Shown here: positions 7,624 through 15,414 of the stretch, one piece after another
How the letters are laid out: each line of letters opens with the position of its first letter
Position numbering within the stretch: the first letter of the stretch is position 1
Source: Pirellulaceae bacterium
GTDB lineage: Bacteria; Planctomycetota; Planctomycetia; Pirellulales; Pirellulaceae
Length of the DNA stretch: 22,336 bases
Direction of reading: 5' to 3'
NCBI GenBank assembly: GCA_022448645.1
Contig: JAKVBZ010000086.1
Coordinates: forward strand, 1 to 22,336
Translations under genes and position numbers: made by a program
Notes under the pieces: generated by a model
Told to the model about the DNA's origin: nothing
Databases searched by the model: none
The model's input: only the letters and a program-made list of their open reading frames with translations

Positions 7624-8970
7624 TCAAAGACGTTGGGTTTTTCCAGCGATTGACAATTGAATTGCTTTCACAAAACGGATGACGCGCGGGCGCTGAAACG
7701 GTGTTAGCTGGTCTGCGCAGGTGTTTGCCACTCGTTCGCGGAGTGATTCTGGGTTTGCCTTGTTGTCGGGCACGATGTCACAGCCTACCAATTGGCCGGC
7801 GATGGATGACGATTGGGCGTACACCCGTACATCCAACACGCCAGGTACACCACGAATCACTTGCTCGACTTCCAGGGGATGTACCTTGTTGCCTCCGACA
7901 TTGATTAGTTCGGATTGCCTGCCGACGAAAAAGACACGTTGTCCCCGTACGACCACCAAGTCTCCAGTCGCAGTCCAGCTGTTAGAGTCTGTTGGTGGTT
8001 GATCGACATAACCGCTCATTCGATTGGCCGAACGAACCTGTAACTCGCCGTTCACGGTACGCAGTTCGATGCCATCGCTTGATGGTTGATCGAAATAGGA
8101 GGCAGGAAAACCCTCCTGGCCGTCGGTTACGGAAAAACAACGACCTAGCTCTGTTGTGGCATAGATGTGAACTAGCCGAGTTTGTGGGAAAAGGTGATGC
8201 AGCTGGTCCAGGATTTGTTGGTCCACCGCCTCGCCTCCCAAAGTGATCACCTGGAGAGGTAAATCTGCTAGCTGAGAGACATCTCCGAAAAGTACCAGTC
8301 GCCGCCAATAGGAAGGCGTCCCAGAAGCAAATTGGACACGGCCGCTTTTCATCAACCCAACAATGTCATTCGGCGGTGTTCCTGGTGCTGGAGCTATTAG
8401 GCACCCGTGATTCACGAGGCATTGTAGGATTACCTGCAAGCCAGCATACAGGTGAGGTGCATACGATAACAACCAGCGGGGATGAGAATGCAGTGTGTCT
8501 TGACGTACCGGCCTAGACAAACTTGTCCATGTATGTCGAGCAGCTTTAGGGCGACCCGTCGTACCAGATGTTAAGATGGTGACACCGACCTCAGTCTCCA
8601 CCGAGTTGGTGCGGCCAGCGAACTCATGAATATCCAACCTAGCAGAAGCGTCTCCCTGTTGATTTGGCGACTGACACAGGACGGCTGAAGCGCCAAGAGG
8701 TTCTACCAGTTCGGTGGCGCCTTGCCTGTCCAGTTGCCCAGAAACTAAGATCGTGTCACACTGCAGCCGTTCCAGAGCGGCTAGCAGAGCGAGACACGTT
8801 GAACTGGCTTGCATTTGCAGTCCAATGCGTGTCCCCGCAAAGCTGTCGAGGACGTTGGCGAAGGCGTCGATCAACGCAGGGAATTGACTCCATAAAACAA
8901 CTTCATCCGCGCTGACGAGAGCTTCGTCGGAAGGGGCAATTGGCTCAGATGTCAGCAAACTGTCAAACAT
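7624..8970 (-). CDS. AMP-forming ligase (ANL superfamily, acyl-CoA synthetase-like)
   Basis: The enzyme has 448 residues and should activate a carboxylic acid as an acyl-adenylate, then pass it to CoA or another thiol. The motifs are present in order: P-loop LTSGTTGRPKAARH (133-146), YATTE (270-274), TGD (335-337), hinge region GRQSELINVGGNKVHP (350-365) and the catalytic C-terminal lysine in SIAGKTQR (Lys444). It is shorter than typical acyl-CoA synthetases (500-650), mainly through a reduced N-terminus. The substrate cannot be read from sequence, and no acyl-carrier protein gene is visible nearby. AMP-ligases accompany exosortase/EPS loci in some proteobacteria, which makes the location suggestive. 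It converges on the small secreted protein gene (40 bases) and diverges from the VanZ-like gene. Confidence 0.85.
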   Translation of the reverse strand: MFDSLLTSEPIAPSDEALVSADEVVLWSQFPALIDAFANVLDSFAGTRIGLQMQASSTCLALLAALERLQCDTILVSGQLDRQGATELVEPLGASAVLCQSPNQQGDASARLDIHEFAGRTNSVETEVGVTILTSGTTGRPKAARHTWTSLSRPVRQDTLHSHPRWLLSYAPHLYAGLQVILQCLVNHGCLIAPAPGTPPNDIVGLMKSGRVQFASGTPSYWRRLVLFGDVSQLADLPLQVITLGGEAVDQQILDQLHHLFPQTRLVHIYATTELGRCFSVTDGQEGFPASYFDQPSSDGIELRTVNGELQVRSANRMSGYVDQPPTDSNSWTATGDLVVVRGQRVFFVGRQSELINVGGNKVHPLEVEQVIRGVPGVLDVRVYAQSSSIAGQLVGCDIVPDNKANPESLRERVANTCADQLTPFQRPRVIRFVKAIQLSIAGKTQRL

Positions 8971-9043
8971 CTTTTCAGCTCACTCGTACGATGTCAGACG
9001 AACTTTGCCCTCGATGAAGCCTTCTTGAGAGTCAGCTTTTAGT

Positions 9044-9454
9044 ATGATCGAATTCAAACGCAAATATGCCATTTCATTGCTGATTGTGTTTTGGTGTGCT
9101 CTGTTCGCTGCAACACACATTCCAGGTGAAGCGTTCATTGACTTACCGTTCACCGTGTCGGACCTGGTGGCTCATGGGGTCGCGTATTTCATTTTATCAG
9201 TTTTATTCCTCATGGCAATTCGCCGGCCAGATGTGTCGCTGACTACAGATGCACGACGCTTGTTTGTTGTTCTGGGCCTGTATGCGGCTTGCGATGAGTT
9301 ATTGCAGATACCCATTCCTGGTCGATATGGCAGTTGGAAAGATTGGGGAGCAGATATTTTGGGTATGGTCACTGCTTTGATCATTGTCTTTTTATTCTAC
9401 CGATGGCAACGCCGTCGATCCCAATCAGGGGAAAAGGTGTCCGAGTCGGTGTAA
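9044..9454 (+). CDS. VanZ-like family membrane protein
   Basis: The protein has 136 residues and about four hydrophobic segments (10-26, 43-60, 72-88, 103-119). Motifs of the VanZ-like family are visible: DLVAHGVAYFILS (Asp40, His44, Tyr48), then CDELLQIPIPGRYGSWKDWGADILG with Asp84, Glu85, Gln88 and Asp104. The family is named after the teicoplanin-resistance accessory protein VanZ, but most members, including those near EPS genes, have no known role; no resistance is implied. It is divergent from the AMP-ligase (73-base spacer). The ATG lacks a strong ribosome site; the only purine-rich run, TTGAGAG, is about 13 bases upstream. The C-terminus is short, basic and probably cytosolic. Confidence 0.8.
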   Translation: MIEFKRKYAISLLIVFWCALFAATHIPGEAFIDLPFTVSDLVAHGVAYFILSVLFLMAIRRPDVSLTTDARRLFVVLGLYAACDELLQIPIPGRYGSWKDWGADILGMVTALIIVFLFYRWQRRRSQSGEKVSESV

Positions 9455-9493
9455 GTGACATGATTGGTCATCTTCTCGGAGACGGTTTGTGGT

Positions 9494-10480
9494 TCAAAGT
9501 TCGTAGTTGGGCGTGGGGGGCCGATATTGACTTGGGTCAATTGCTTGAAACCATTTAATGGTTTGACGTAGACCCTCGCGGAGAGGTATGACCGGTTCCC
9601 AATTTAAATCTCGCTTGGCCAGACTAATATCGGGACGCCGGCGCACTGGATCGTCTTGAGGGAGTGGGCGTTGTACCAACGACGATGATGTCTTGGTGAG
9701 ATCCATGACCATGTCCGCCAATTCACGAATAGTGAACTCTGTAGGATTTCCCAAGTTGACTGGTCCGATTAGTTCTTTGTCGGCATTCATGGCCCGGATC
9801 AGTCCTTCTACAAGGTCGTCTCGATAGCAGAACGATCGAGTTTGTGACCCATCTCCAAAAATCGTAAGGTCACGCCCAGCGACCGCCTGACAGATGAAGT
9901 TCGACACGACGCGGCCGTCGAACGGATGCATTCGGGGGCCGTACGTGTTGAATATCCTTACAATTCGTACATCGACCTTGTGCATCCGGTAATAGTCCAT
10001 GAACAAAGTTTCTGCTGCACGTTTGCCTTCGTCATAGCAAGCTCGGGGCCCAATTGGATTAACGTTGCCACGATAGTCTTCCGGTTGTGGGTGGATTTCG
10101 GGGTCTCCATAGACCTCACTGGTGGAGGCTTGGAGTACAGTGGCTTGACACCGTTTTGCCATGCCTAACACATTGATCGCTCCCATCACCGAGGTTTTGA
10201 TGGTCTTGATGGGATTGAATTGGTAGTGGCCAGGTGCGGCGGGGCAGGCCAAATTGTAAATCTGATCGACTTCGAGCCAAATGGGAACGGTGATATCGTG
10301 TCGAACGAGTTCGAAGTTCTTCTTGCCCAGTAAGTGCTCCACATTGGCCTTCTGGCTGGTAAAAAAGTTGTCCAGGCAGATGACATCCTGGCCGTCTTCG
10401 ACAAGTCGCTCGCACAAGTGTGATCCAAGGAATCCAGCTCCGCCTGTAACTAAAACACGCTGAATGGAACTAGCCGCCAT
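9494..10480 (-). CDS. UDP-glucuronate decarboxylase (UDP-xylose synthase type), SDR family
   Basis: The protein has 328 residues and belongs to the extended short-chain dehydrogenases. The NAD-binding motif is GGAGFLG (13-19). The active-site elements are TSEVYGDP (Thr120) and Y149DEGK153R. The segments [12 protein letters not shown] and [19 protein letters not shown] are characteristic of UDP-glucuronic acid decarboxylases, which convert UDP-glucuronate to UDP-xylose for glycan synthesis; a related 4,6-dehydratase activity is less likely. The ATG at 10480 has AGGTGG 7 bases upstream and starts just before the Rossmann fold; an earlier ATG (10540) has no ribosome site and would add 20 residues. 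The gene converges on the VanZ-like gene (39 bases) and plausibly supplies a sugar donor to the EPS pathway. Confidence 0.92.
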   Translation of the reverse strand: MAASSIQRVLVTGGAGFLGSHLCERLVEDGQDVICLDNFFTSQKANVEHLLGKKNFELVRHDITVPIWLEVDQIYNLACPAAPGHYQFNPIKTIKTSVMGAINVLGMAKRCQATVLQASTSEVYGDPEIHPQPEDYRGNVNPIGPRACYDEGKRAAETLFMDYYRMHKVDVRIVRIFNTYGPRMHPFDGRVVSNFICQAVAGRDLTIFGDGSQTRSFCYRDDLVEGLIRAMNADKELIGPVNLGNPTEFTIRELADMVMDLTKTSSSLVQRPLPQDDPVRRRPDISLAKRDLNWEPVIPLREGLRQTIKWFQAIDPSQYRPPTPNYEL

Positions 10481-10636
10481 ACGTAATCCACCTATCCAGT
10501 TGCAGCAAGAATTTTCCAACCAAGAGACACTCCCAATCATAAGTGATGAGACACTGGCCTACCAGGGACGCCGAAATCTCGGCTGGACGCTAGCACCCGA
10601 AGTCAAGTATCCTTCGCCGTTCCAAGGAACCCTACC

Positions 10637-11425
10637 ATGAAATTGTTAGCACGATTGTTGTTCGCACTGGTTCTAGGCCTGAATTTGTTGGCAATGGATG
10701 TGTCTTGGCTTTCAGCTAAGGATTTCCGTGTAGAAACGCAGACCGTTTTGGACCAGCAAAAACACCCGACTTCTCACACCGTTACGCTGTTTGTCGGCAC
10801 GCAAGTCTATGATATCCCCATCCTGGCTTCAGTAGGAAAAACAGCTCACGAAGTTGTAGTAGTGTTGGATCTCAAGCAACTTGTATTCACGCTCGTCAAT
10901 CGTAGTCTCCGGGTGACAACTTCTGTTTCGATTGAGGTGTTGAAACAACACGAAGAACAAATGGCCGTTCGAGTTCGGAGTGGCAGATTTCCAGCATGGT
11001 TTCACGAGTTGGCTCAACCCGGTTTTCAGGTTGATGTAGAGCGATCCGGCACGAGGCTGCGTTTGCGAGGAGACAAAATACGTTATGACGTAAGTGGTCA
11101 CGCAGACGTCGAAGTTGCGACTATTAACCGTTACCTTCAATTTGCAGACGCTACCGCACGGTTGAATTTCTGCCTTATGGACTGGCCACCTCAGGCACGT
11201 CTGCACTTGAATGAGACGTTGCAGCAGCATGGTTTGATGCCCGAAGAGGTTTCTGTGGCGATTTTCTTCGATGATCGGACATATCGTCAGAAGGCGATAC
11301 ACACATTTGCGGAAGGAATATCGCCTACCGATTCCAAGCTGCAGGCCCAAGTCGACCACGAATTGCGTAACTGGACGTCGTTGGAATGGAAGGAATATCT
11401 GGCAAAGGTACGCAACAGGCCTTAG
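10637..11425 (+). CDS. Secreted protein of unknown function
   Basis: The product has 262 residues with a signal peptide (MKLLARLLFALVLGLNLLAM, likely cleavage after LSA at residue 27). The mature part begins KDFRVETQTVLDQQKHPTS, followed by beta-rich segments such as TVTLFVGTQVYDIPI and VVVLDLKQLVFTLVN, and later RYLQFADATARLNF. I recall similar exported planctomycete proteins that begin F+(V/I)ET and contain VTLF..VYD, but know no function. No enzymatic motif, lipobox or membrane anchor is visible after the signal. CCAAGGAA lies 7 bases before the ATG. The gene is divergent from the decarboxylase gene. Confidence 0.72.
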   Translation: MKLLARLLFALVLGLNLLAMDVSWLSAKDFRVETQTVLDQQKHPTSHTVTLFVGTQVYDIPILASVGKTAHEVVVVLDLKQLVFTLVNRSLRVTTSVSIEVLKQHEEQMAVRVRSGRFPAWFHELAQPGFQVDVERSGTRLRLRGDKIRYDVSGHADVEVATINRYLQFADATARLNFCLMDWPPQARLHLNETLQQHGLMPEEVSVAIFFDDRTYRQKAIHTFAEGISPTDSKLQAQVDHELRNWTSLEWKEYLAKVRNRP

Positions 11426-11543
11426 GTTGGTGGAAAGGTTTGTTTTGCTGGGGAAAACGATGTCAGGTCATTCTTCGTTCGTGTTCTTCCACAGAATAAA
11501 GAACCTGATCGAATTTCCATGATCGTGGCTAACACCCTGGCGG

Positions 11544-13892
11544 TTACGGTAACGCCTCGTGGTCTTTGAGTCTGTTTTTTATCTCATTTTCTTCAGCCAC
11601 AATTTCGATCCAAAGACGGTCGATCCAAATCTGCTTGACATTGGGGTTCTTGGCTGTGTGTAACTCGAATGTGGTCCAATCGCCAAGACTGTCGTATTTG
11701 CCGACCAAGTACTCTTCATAGCCGATGCCCTCAATCATTTCAGCGGTCAGGGTAAATGATTCTTGATTACCCGGTTTGATGGTAAGGATGTCCCCTGCGC
11801 GCTTGTCCATTTCACAGCGGATGGTGGCGTAGAGCTTTATCGGTTTTTTGAGAACGGTTTGGGCATAGGCGAGGATGGGGACTCGCCACACTTCGGTTAC
11901 CAGAATCCGCGTACCGTCAGCGATCACCGCCCGGGCGGCTCGTTCATCCGAAGCGAGTTCGTCACGAGCAGCGGTCGAACAGGAAGCTGGATTCGGTGCC
12001 CAGAAGTATGAATCCTGAATCACTTGCCAATACTGGGGTGAAATAGTCTCCAAGCCCTTTGGTGCGGCACCCGGCTCGCCATATTTGACACGTTTCTCCA
12101 CAAAAGGCCACCAACCGCGCGCATTTTTCTCGGATATGGCGGTAGCCTTATTGCGTTTCATGACTTCTTGGAATTGCTGGAACACGTCTTGAATGTCGAC
12201 ACTCATCGGCCAGGTTTGCCCAGTTTGTTCCGCTTCGAAACGTAACCGATCCCAGTCAAGCAAACACAGGTACAGCATTTGGAGTTCAACCACTTCAACT
12301 CGGTTCAGCAGCTCCGAATCTTCTGCGACCGATGTTTTCGCCTCGTACAACAGCTGCATCGCTTTGATGAGCACTTCCAGAGAGGTAAACGCCCTGCCAC
12401 CAGGATAAGCTCCCATTCCCAACGATGGGATCTTGCCAGATTCGACGATATCGTGGGTCAGATTGATATATTGTTCGATGTACTTTCCAGCTGCACCATA
12501 GTAACCGTAAACAAATTCGCGAATGAGTTCGTTGCCGTCCAGGTCCGGATTCCAATACAACTTGGCAGAGGTCCATGCGCGCAAATGTCCGAACTCGGCA
12601 CAGCTGGTTCCCCCATCCCAATTGGCGTTGGCGAACATTCCTCGCACGTTATGTTTGGCAAGGAATTTCAGATTTTCGCTCTGAATCCGTAGATTGGGAT
12701 GAGGTGCGACATAGGCCGAGATATTGATTGGATAATCCCAGACATACAACGACGGTGCTAGGGCTCCCCACGCACGGAGGATTTCAGCAAAGTGAGCGTT
12801 TTGAGGGTCGTTGTAAGCCTGGAAGTAAGAGCAGCCGGTGGTGGCAAGTTGTACAATGACGTTTTTTACCGGGGCCAAGTTGCGAGGTGGCTGCTGACTC
12901 CAATCATAGGCAAAGGTTTTGATCATGACGTTGGGGTAATGCTTGGCCACCGTATTGGCGACGTTGTTCGCAAAGTAAATTACCCCGGCAGATGGCGAGC
13001 CTTCGGAGGATGTCAGCCGCGAACAGCTATCGCACTGACAATGGTTCCCCCAATCGTTCTGAGCCACCCAGACTTCTAGGTCTCTTCCCAACTGCCCCTT
13101 TTCTGGTCCGATGGCGTTAAGAACATTGGTTGTGAATTCTTGCGTCATGGCAAGATTCGTTAAGCATAATTGTCCGCCACTCTTGAGGCGCCTGCCGTCA
13201 ACTTGGCTGTACCATTCTGGATGTAGGTCAAAATACTTTTCCGGCGGCAAAAACTCGTAATAGGAATGACATTTTCCTAACTCACCGGGAATCGTCCCTA
13301 GCTTTCGATCCAGTTTGTTGATGGCCATGCCGTTGACCATATTGCGAATGTTCCAGTTGGCATCATTAATCGCAAAACTCCAGTAGGGCTTACGGAAAAT
13401 GATCTGCGGCGCGTACACATAATTCAGATGGTCAATTCTTAAGGTGGTTTTTCGCGGGATCGTACTTTCTGAGCTTGTCCACCAGCGACAACCTATGACC
13501 TCTCCCAAAAACGTGTACACAGCGTATAAGGTTCCTCTAGTGCCTTGACCGGCAACGATCAAATCGTTGCCAACGGTGCGAAGGACGACAGTCTCCGGTT
13601 CTGCGTCCTTTAAGCTAAACGCCTTGTCGGCTAACTTAGCTGCCTGAGTTCCCACCAGGAGCCGCGTGCTATTCCCTTGAAAGTCGAGTCCTGCGACATG
13701 AACCGTAGCACCGGTCACTTGGCTAAGAAAATCAGCCAACTCGGCTGCAGCATGTTTCTCGTATTCAGGACCGTTCTCACTGACGACCACCGTCGCCCGG
13801 ACCTGGGACTCTTCACTCAGAATCAACTCGCCAGCGCTGCAAGTCAAAGTGCAAAAACAAACAAGACTCAATTGGCATATTCTCGGGACCAT
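11544..13892 (-). CDS. Secreted DUF4838 domain-containing protein (glycoside-hydrolase-like)
   Basis: The protein has 782 residues with a short signal peptide (MVPRICQLSLVCFCTLTCSAG). An alpha-glucuronidase-like N-terminal domain follows (EKHAAAELADFLSQVTGATV, LLVGTQ, GTLYAVYTFLGEVIGCRWW). The large DUF4838 region begins at about 220, with FDLHPEWYSQVDGRR, QLCLTN, VWVAQNDWGNHCQCDSCS, NVIVQLATTGCSYF and MFANANWDGGTSCAE. The C-terminal part is probably a beta-rich domain. DUF4838 proteins are predicted glycan-active enzymes; the reaction is not known. It could trim surface or environmental polysaccharide outside the cytoplasm. The ATG at 13892 is preferred because AAGGTGAG lies a few bases upstream; the ATG at 13919 has no ribosome site. 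The gene converges on the secreted-protein gene at 10637-11425. Confidence 0.82.
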   Translation of the reverse strand: MVPRICQLSLVCFCTLTCSAGELILSEESQVRATVVVSENGPEYEKHAAAELADFLSQVTGATVHVAGLDFQGNSTRLLVGTQAAKLADKAFSLKDAEPETVVLRTVGNDLIVAGQGTRGTLYAVYTFLGEVIGCRWWTSSESTIPRKTTLRIDHLNYVYAPQIIFRKPYWSFAINDANWNIRNMVNGMAINKLDRKLGTIPGELGKCHSYYEFLPPEKYFDLHPEWYSQVDGRRLKSGGQLCLTNLAMTQEFTTNVLNAIGPEKGQLGRDLEVWVAQNDWGNHCQCDSCSRLTSSEGSPSAGVIYFANNVANTVAKHYPNVMIKTFAYDWSQQPPRNLAPVKNVIVQLATTGCSYFQAYNDPQNAHFAEILRAWGALAPSLYVWDYPINISAYVAPHPNLRIQSENLKFLAKHNVRGMFANANWDGGTSCAEFGHLRAWTSAKLYWNPDLDGNELIREFVYGYYGAAGKYIEQYINLTHDIVESGKIPSLGMGAYPGGRAFTSLEVLIKAMQLLYEAKTSVAEDSELLNRVEVVELQMLYLCLLDWDRLRFEAEQTGQTWPMSVDIQDVFQQFQEVMKRNKATAISEKNARGWWPFVEKRVKYGEPGAAPKGLETISPQYWQVIQDSYFWAPNPASCSTAARDELASDERAARAVIADGTRILVTEVWRVPILAYAQTVLKKPIKLYATIRCEMDKRAGDILTIKPGNQESFTLTAEMIEGIGYEEYLVGKYDSLGDWTTFELHTAKNPNVKQIWIDRLWIEIVAEENEIKNRLKDHEALP

Positions 13893-14394
13893 CACTCTCA
13901 CCTTAAAAAAAGAGCTCATGATTTATTGTAGGGAACAATTTTACCTGGAAGCAGTAGCCCGATCGAAGTGGATTTCCGGTTTCCCAGCTGAATTTTCGAT
14001 GAGTCATCGCCATATCTCGTGACACGAGTTCTGTGGAGATAGTTGTTGTCAGTGGTCATTCCTTCACCGAAGTAGAATGTGAGGCGCAACGGGAAACGCA
14101 TGTCGGAAAATGCTTGTTATTTTACTCAAGTTGTCGAAAGCTCCCGAAAATTGCAATGGTTAATAACCTCTCAAATTTCCTTGTCTTCCTTGCAAAGCAA
14201 ATCGGCTTAAATTGCCGATAAGTAATATTAGCCACGAGGCAACGTTACTACCTTCCCCCACCCCGGGACGTTTTCGGACCCATCGGACATCACACCATCC
14301 GTCCGACTTTCAGCGGTCCGAAAAGAGTTGACTCATAACAAAAATGAGTTTGGTATCTATCTCTATTCATTCGCAATTTTAACTTATTCATTCC
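13893..14394. other. 502-base divergent spacer with nested inverted repeats
   Basis: No gene is supported here. The spacer separates the DUF4838 gene from the small conserved gene. It holds the nested hairpin at 14271-14324 and a small inverted repeat ACTCAT-N7-ATGAGT at 14331-14349. TTGACT (14328-14333) is a possible -35 element, but no good -10 follows at the right distance. Confidence 0.45.
14271..14324. repeat. Nested inverted repeat upstream of the small conserved gene
   Basis: The outer arms TTTTCGGACC (14271-14280) and GGTCCGAAAA (14315-14324) are perfect complements. Inside them TCGGAC (14283-14288) pairs with GTCCGA (14301-14306). The element ends 70 bases before the ATG at 14395. 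It could fold in the leader RNA or bind a protein as DNA; no T-run follows it in either direction that would make it a classic terminator. Confidence 0.5.
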
Positions 14395-14700
14395 ATGGAG
14401 ACTGTGCTTCCTATGATGGCCTCTGCGCTTGAAATTAATACCCTCCAGGATTTACGAAACTACGTGTACAGAAATATTTGTGAACATAATGAATTAGAAC
14501 CCGGCATCTTTCAGATGACGGACCGTCTTCTAACTCGCAGTGGAACACCATGTGGAGTCTTTTTTTGTCTGTATGGTCCCCGCAGCGTACGTTTGACGGC
14601 CATCTGGGAATCTGACGGCAACAACGTGTTGTTTTACGATTCGGCGGGTGAACGTACGTCGATTTTGCGATTACCTCAGGCTCCGCAGTTAAGTACGTAG
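14395..14700 (+). CDS. Small conserved planctomycete protein upstream of csrA
   Basis: The product has 101 residues, no signal peptide and no membrane segment, so it is probably cytosolic. Conserved-looking segments are EINTLQDLRNYVYRNICEHNE, FQMTDRLLTRSG, CGVFFCLYGPRSVRLTAIWE and VLFYDSAGERTSILRLPQ. I recognise this pattern from planctomycete genomes as a conserved hypothetical, but I know no function. The first ATG has no clear ribosome site; ATGATG at 14413 (with GGAG about 12 bases upstream) is an alternative that would remove six residues. It lies 157 bases upstream of csrA on the same strand, so a functional or regulatory link to CsrA is possible but not shown. Confidence 0.72.
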   Translation: METVLPMMASALEINTLQDLRNYVYRNICEHNELEPGIFQMTDRLLTRSGTPCGVFFCLYGPRSVRLTAIWESDGNNVLFYDSAGERTSILRLPQAPQLST

Positions 14701-14792
14701 CTACTTTTTCGAGCCGCTATCCTAAGATCCATGGATGGATCCTCACGAACAGTGGTTCTACGATTGTCGGGAAAATGGCTTGCAACGAACCG

Positions 14793-14820
14793 TTGACAAT
14801 CCAGTGTCCTCCAGTAACTC
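14793..14820 (+). promoter_or_regulatory. Candidate promoter for csrA
   Basis: A perfect -35 hexamer TTGACA (14793-14798) is followed 16 bases later by TAACTC, a poor -10. The predicted start site would leave a leader of about 30 bases before the csrA ATG. csrA may instead be read through from the gene at 14395. Confidence 0.28.
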
Positions 14821-14857
14821 ATATGCATCAAGAAACTGCCATGAAAGCTAACGCACC

Positions 14858-15034
14858 ATGCTGATACTATCACGGAAAGAGTCCCAAAAATTGAAACTGA
14901 TTTCTGCTGATGATTCGATTGTGATTACAATCATTCGTGTGTCAGGTGAGCAAGTTCGTATTGGTGTGGACGCACCGATGAACGTACTGGTCCTGCGAGA
15001 TGAGCTGGAGGCGAAGTCTGACGTTACGGTGTGA
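14858..15034 (+). CDS. csrA: Carbon storage regulator CsrA (translational regulator)
   Basis: The protein has 58 residues starting MLILSRKESQKLKLI and containing IVITIIRVSGEQVRIGVDAP and VLVLRDELEAK. It aligns over its full length with E. coli CsrA (MLIL(T/S)R, QVRIGV.AP, V.V.R.E(L/I)), including the RNA-binding Arg6 and the arginine in VLVLR (Arg47), equivalent to Arg44. CsrA homodimers bind GGA motifs in mRNA leaders and change translation or stability of targets, often genes for biofilm polysaccharide and motility. The region just before the ATG lacks a strong Shine-Dalgarno sequence (GAAAG about 10 bases upstream). A perfect intrinsic terminator follows 37 bases after the stop. It is short but complete. 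Confidence 0.93.
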   Translation: MLILSRKESQKLKLISADDSIVITIIRVSGEQVRIGVDAPMNVLVLRDELEAKSDVTV

Positions 15035-15071
15035 CTGTTACGCCGTTGTTTTGTCCTTCGGCGCACAAAGA

Positions 15072-15109
15072 AAGGAGGCCTTTCACAATAAAAGGCCTCC
15101 TTCGTTTTT
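15072..15109 (+). terminator. Intrinsic terminator of csrA
   Basis: AAGGAGGCCTTT (15072-15083) and its exact complement AAAGGCCTCCTT (15091-15102) form a 12-bp stem with a 7-base loop, followed by CG and TTTTT. This is the clearest terminator in the window and ends the csrA transcript. The reverse strand (AAAGAAAG beyond the stem) lacks a T-run. Confidence 0.9.
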
Positions 15110-15189
15110 GTTGCACCAATGGACTGTTCCAGCCCGCACTCAATTCATTCAGGTGTGAAATCGCTGAGCTAAACCAAACCGCTGCTAAC

Positions 15190-15414
15190 CTAGTCGCGGG
15201 GACGAACAACACCTGTCAGACCGGAATAGTCCGAACGGTCCTCGTCGTGCCATAATGGTAGCCCTGACTCGACTCTCTGTCGCAATAGATCGATTTTCGA
15301 CATCGAACCTGCGGGGGCGTCCGTAGGAGTAAACTCATCGTTTACACTGGGCGCAAAGTCCTCGTCATGACCGTACTTAATAATCGCATCAAACACATTC
15401 TGCACTTCTTGCAT
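15190..15414 (-). CDS. Small conserved planctomycete protein of unknown function
   Basis: The product has 74 residues, is acidic, and has no signal or membrane segment. The second half, GSMSKIDLLRQRVESGLPLW followed by HDEDRSDYSGLTGVVRPR, is the part I recognise: a GS..KI..LR.R.E.GLPLWH..D..DYSGLTG.VRPR motif seen in small planctomycete proteins. The first half is variable and looks disordered. The motif somewhat resembles short linear segments of anti-sigma or regulatory peptides, but nothing shows a function. The ATG at 15414 has GGGAGG 11 bases upstream. The 624-base non-coding region on its 5' side carries a cluster of TTGAC/GTCAA half sites, so this gene may be strongly regulated. It converges on csrA. 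Confidence 0.72.
   Translation of the reverse strand: MQEVQNVFDAIIKYGHDEDFAPSVNDEFTPTDAPAGSMSKIDLLRQRVESGLPLWHDEDRSDYSGLTGVVRPRD

Noticed and set aside
11530..11553. GGCGGTTACGGTAACGCC as a terminator of the 10637 gene or an operator
   Set aside because: The symmetric centre leaves no loop for an RNA hairpin, there is no T-run, and it overlaps the end of the DUF4838 gene.
14822..14864. Short upstream frame (MHQETAMKANAPC) overlapping the csrA start
   Set aside because: It could couple translation to csrA, but it has no ribosome site and is too short to tell from chance.
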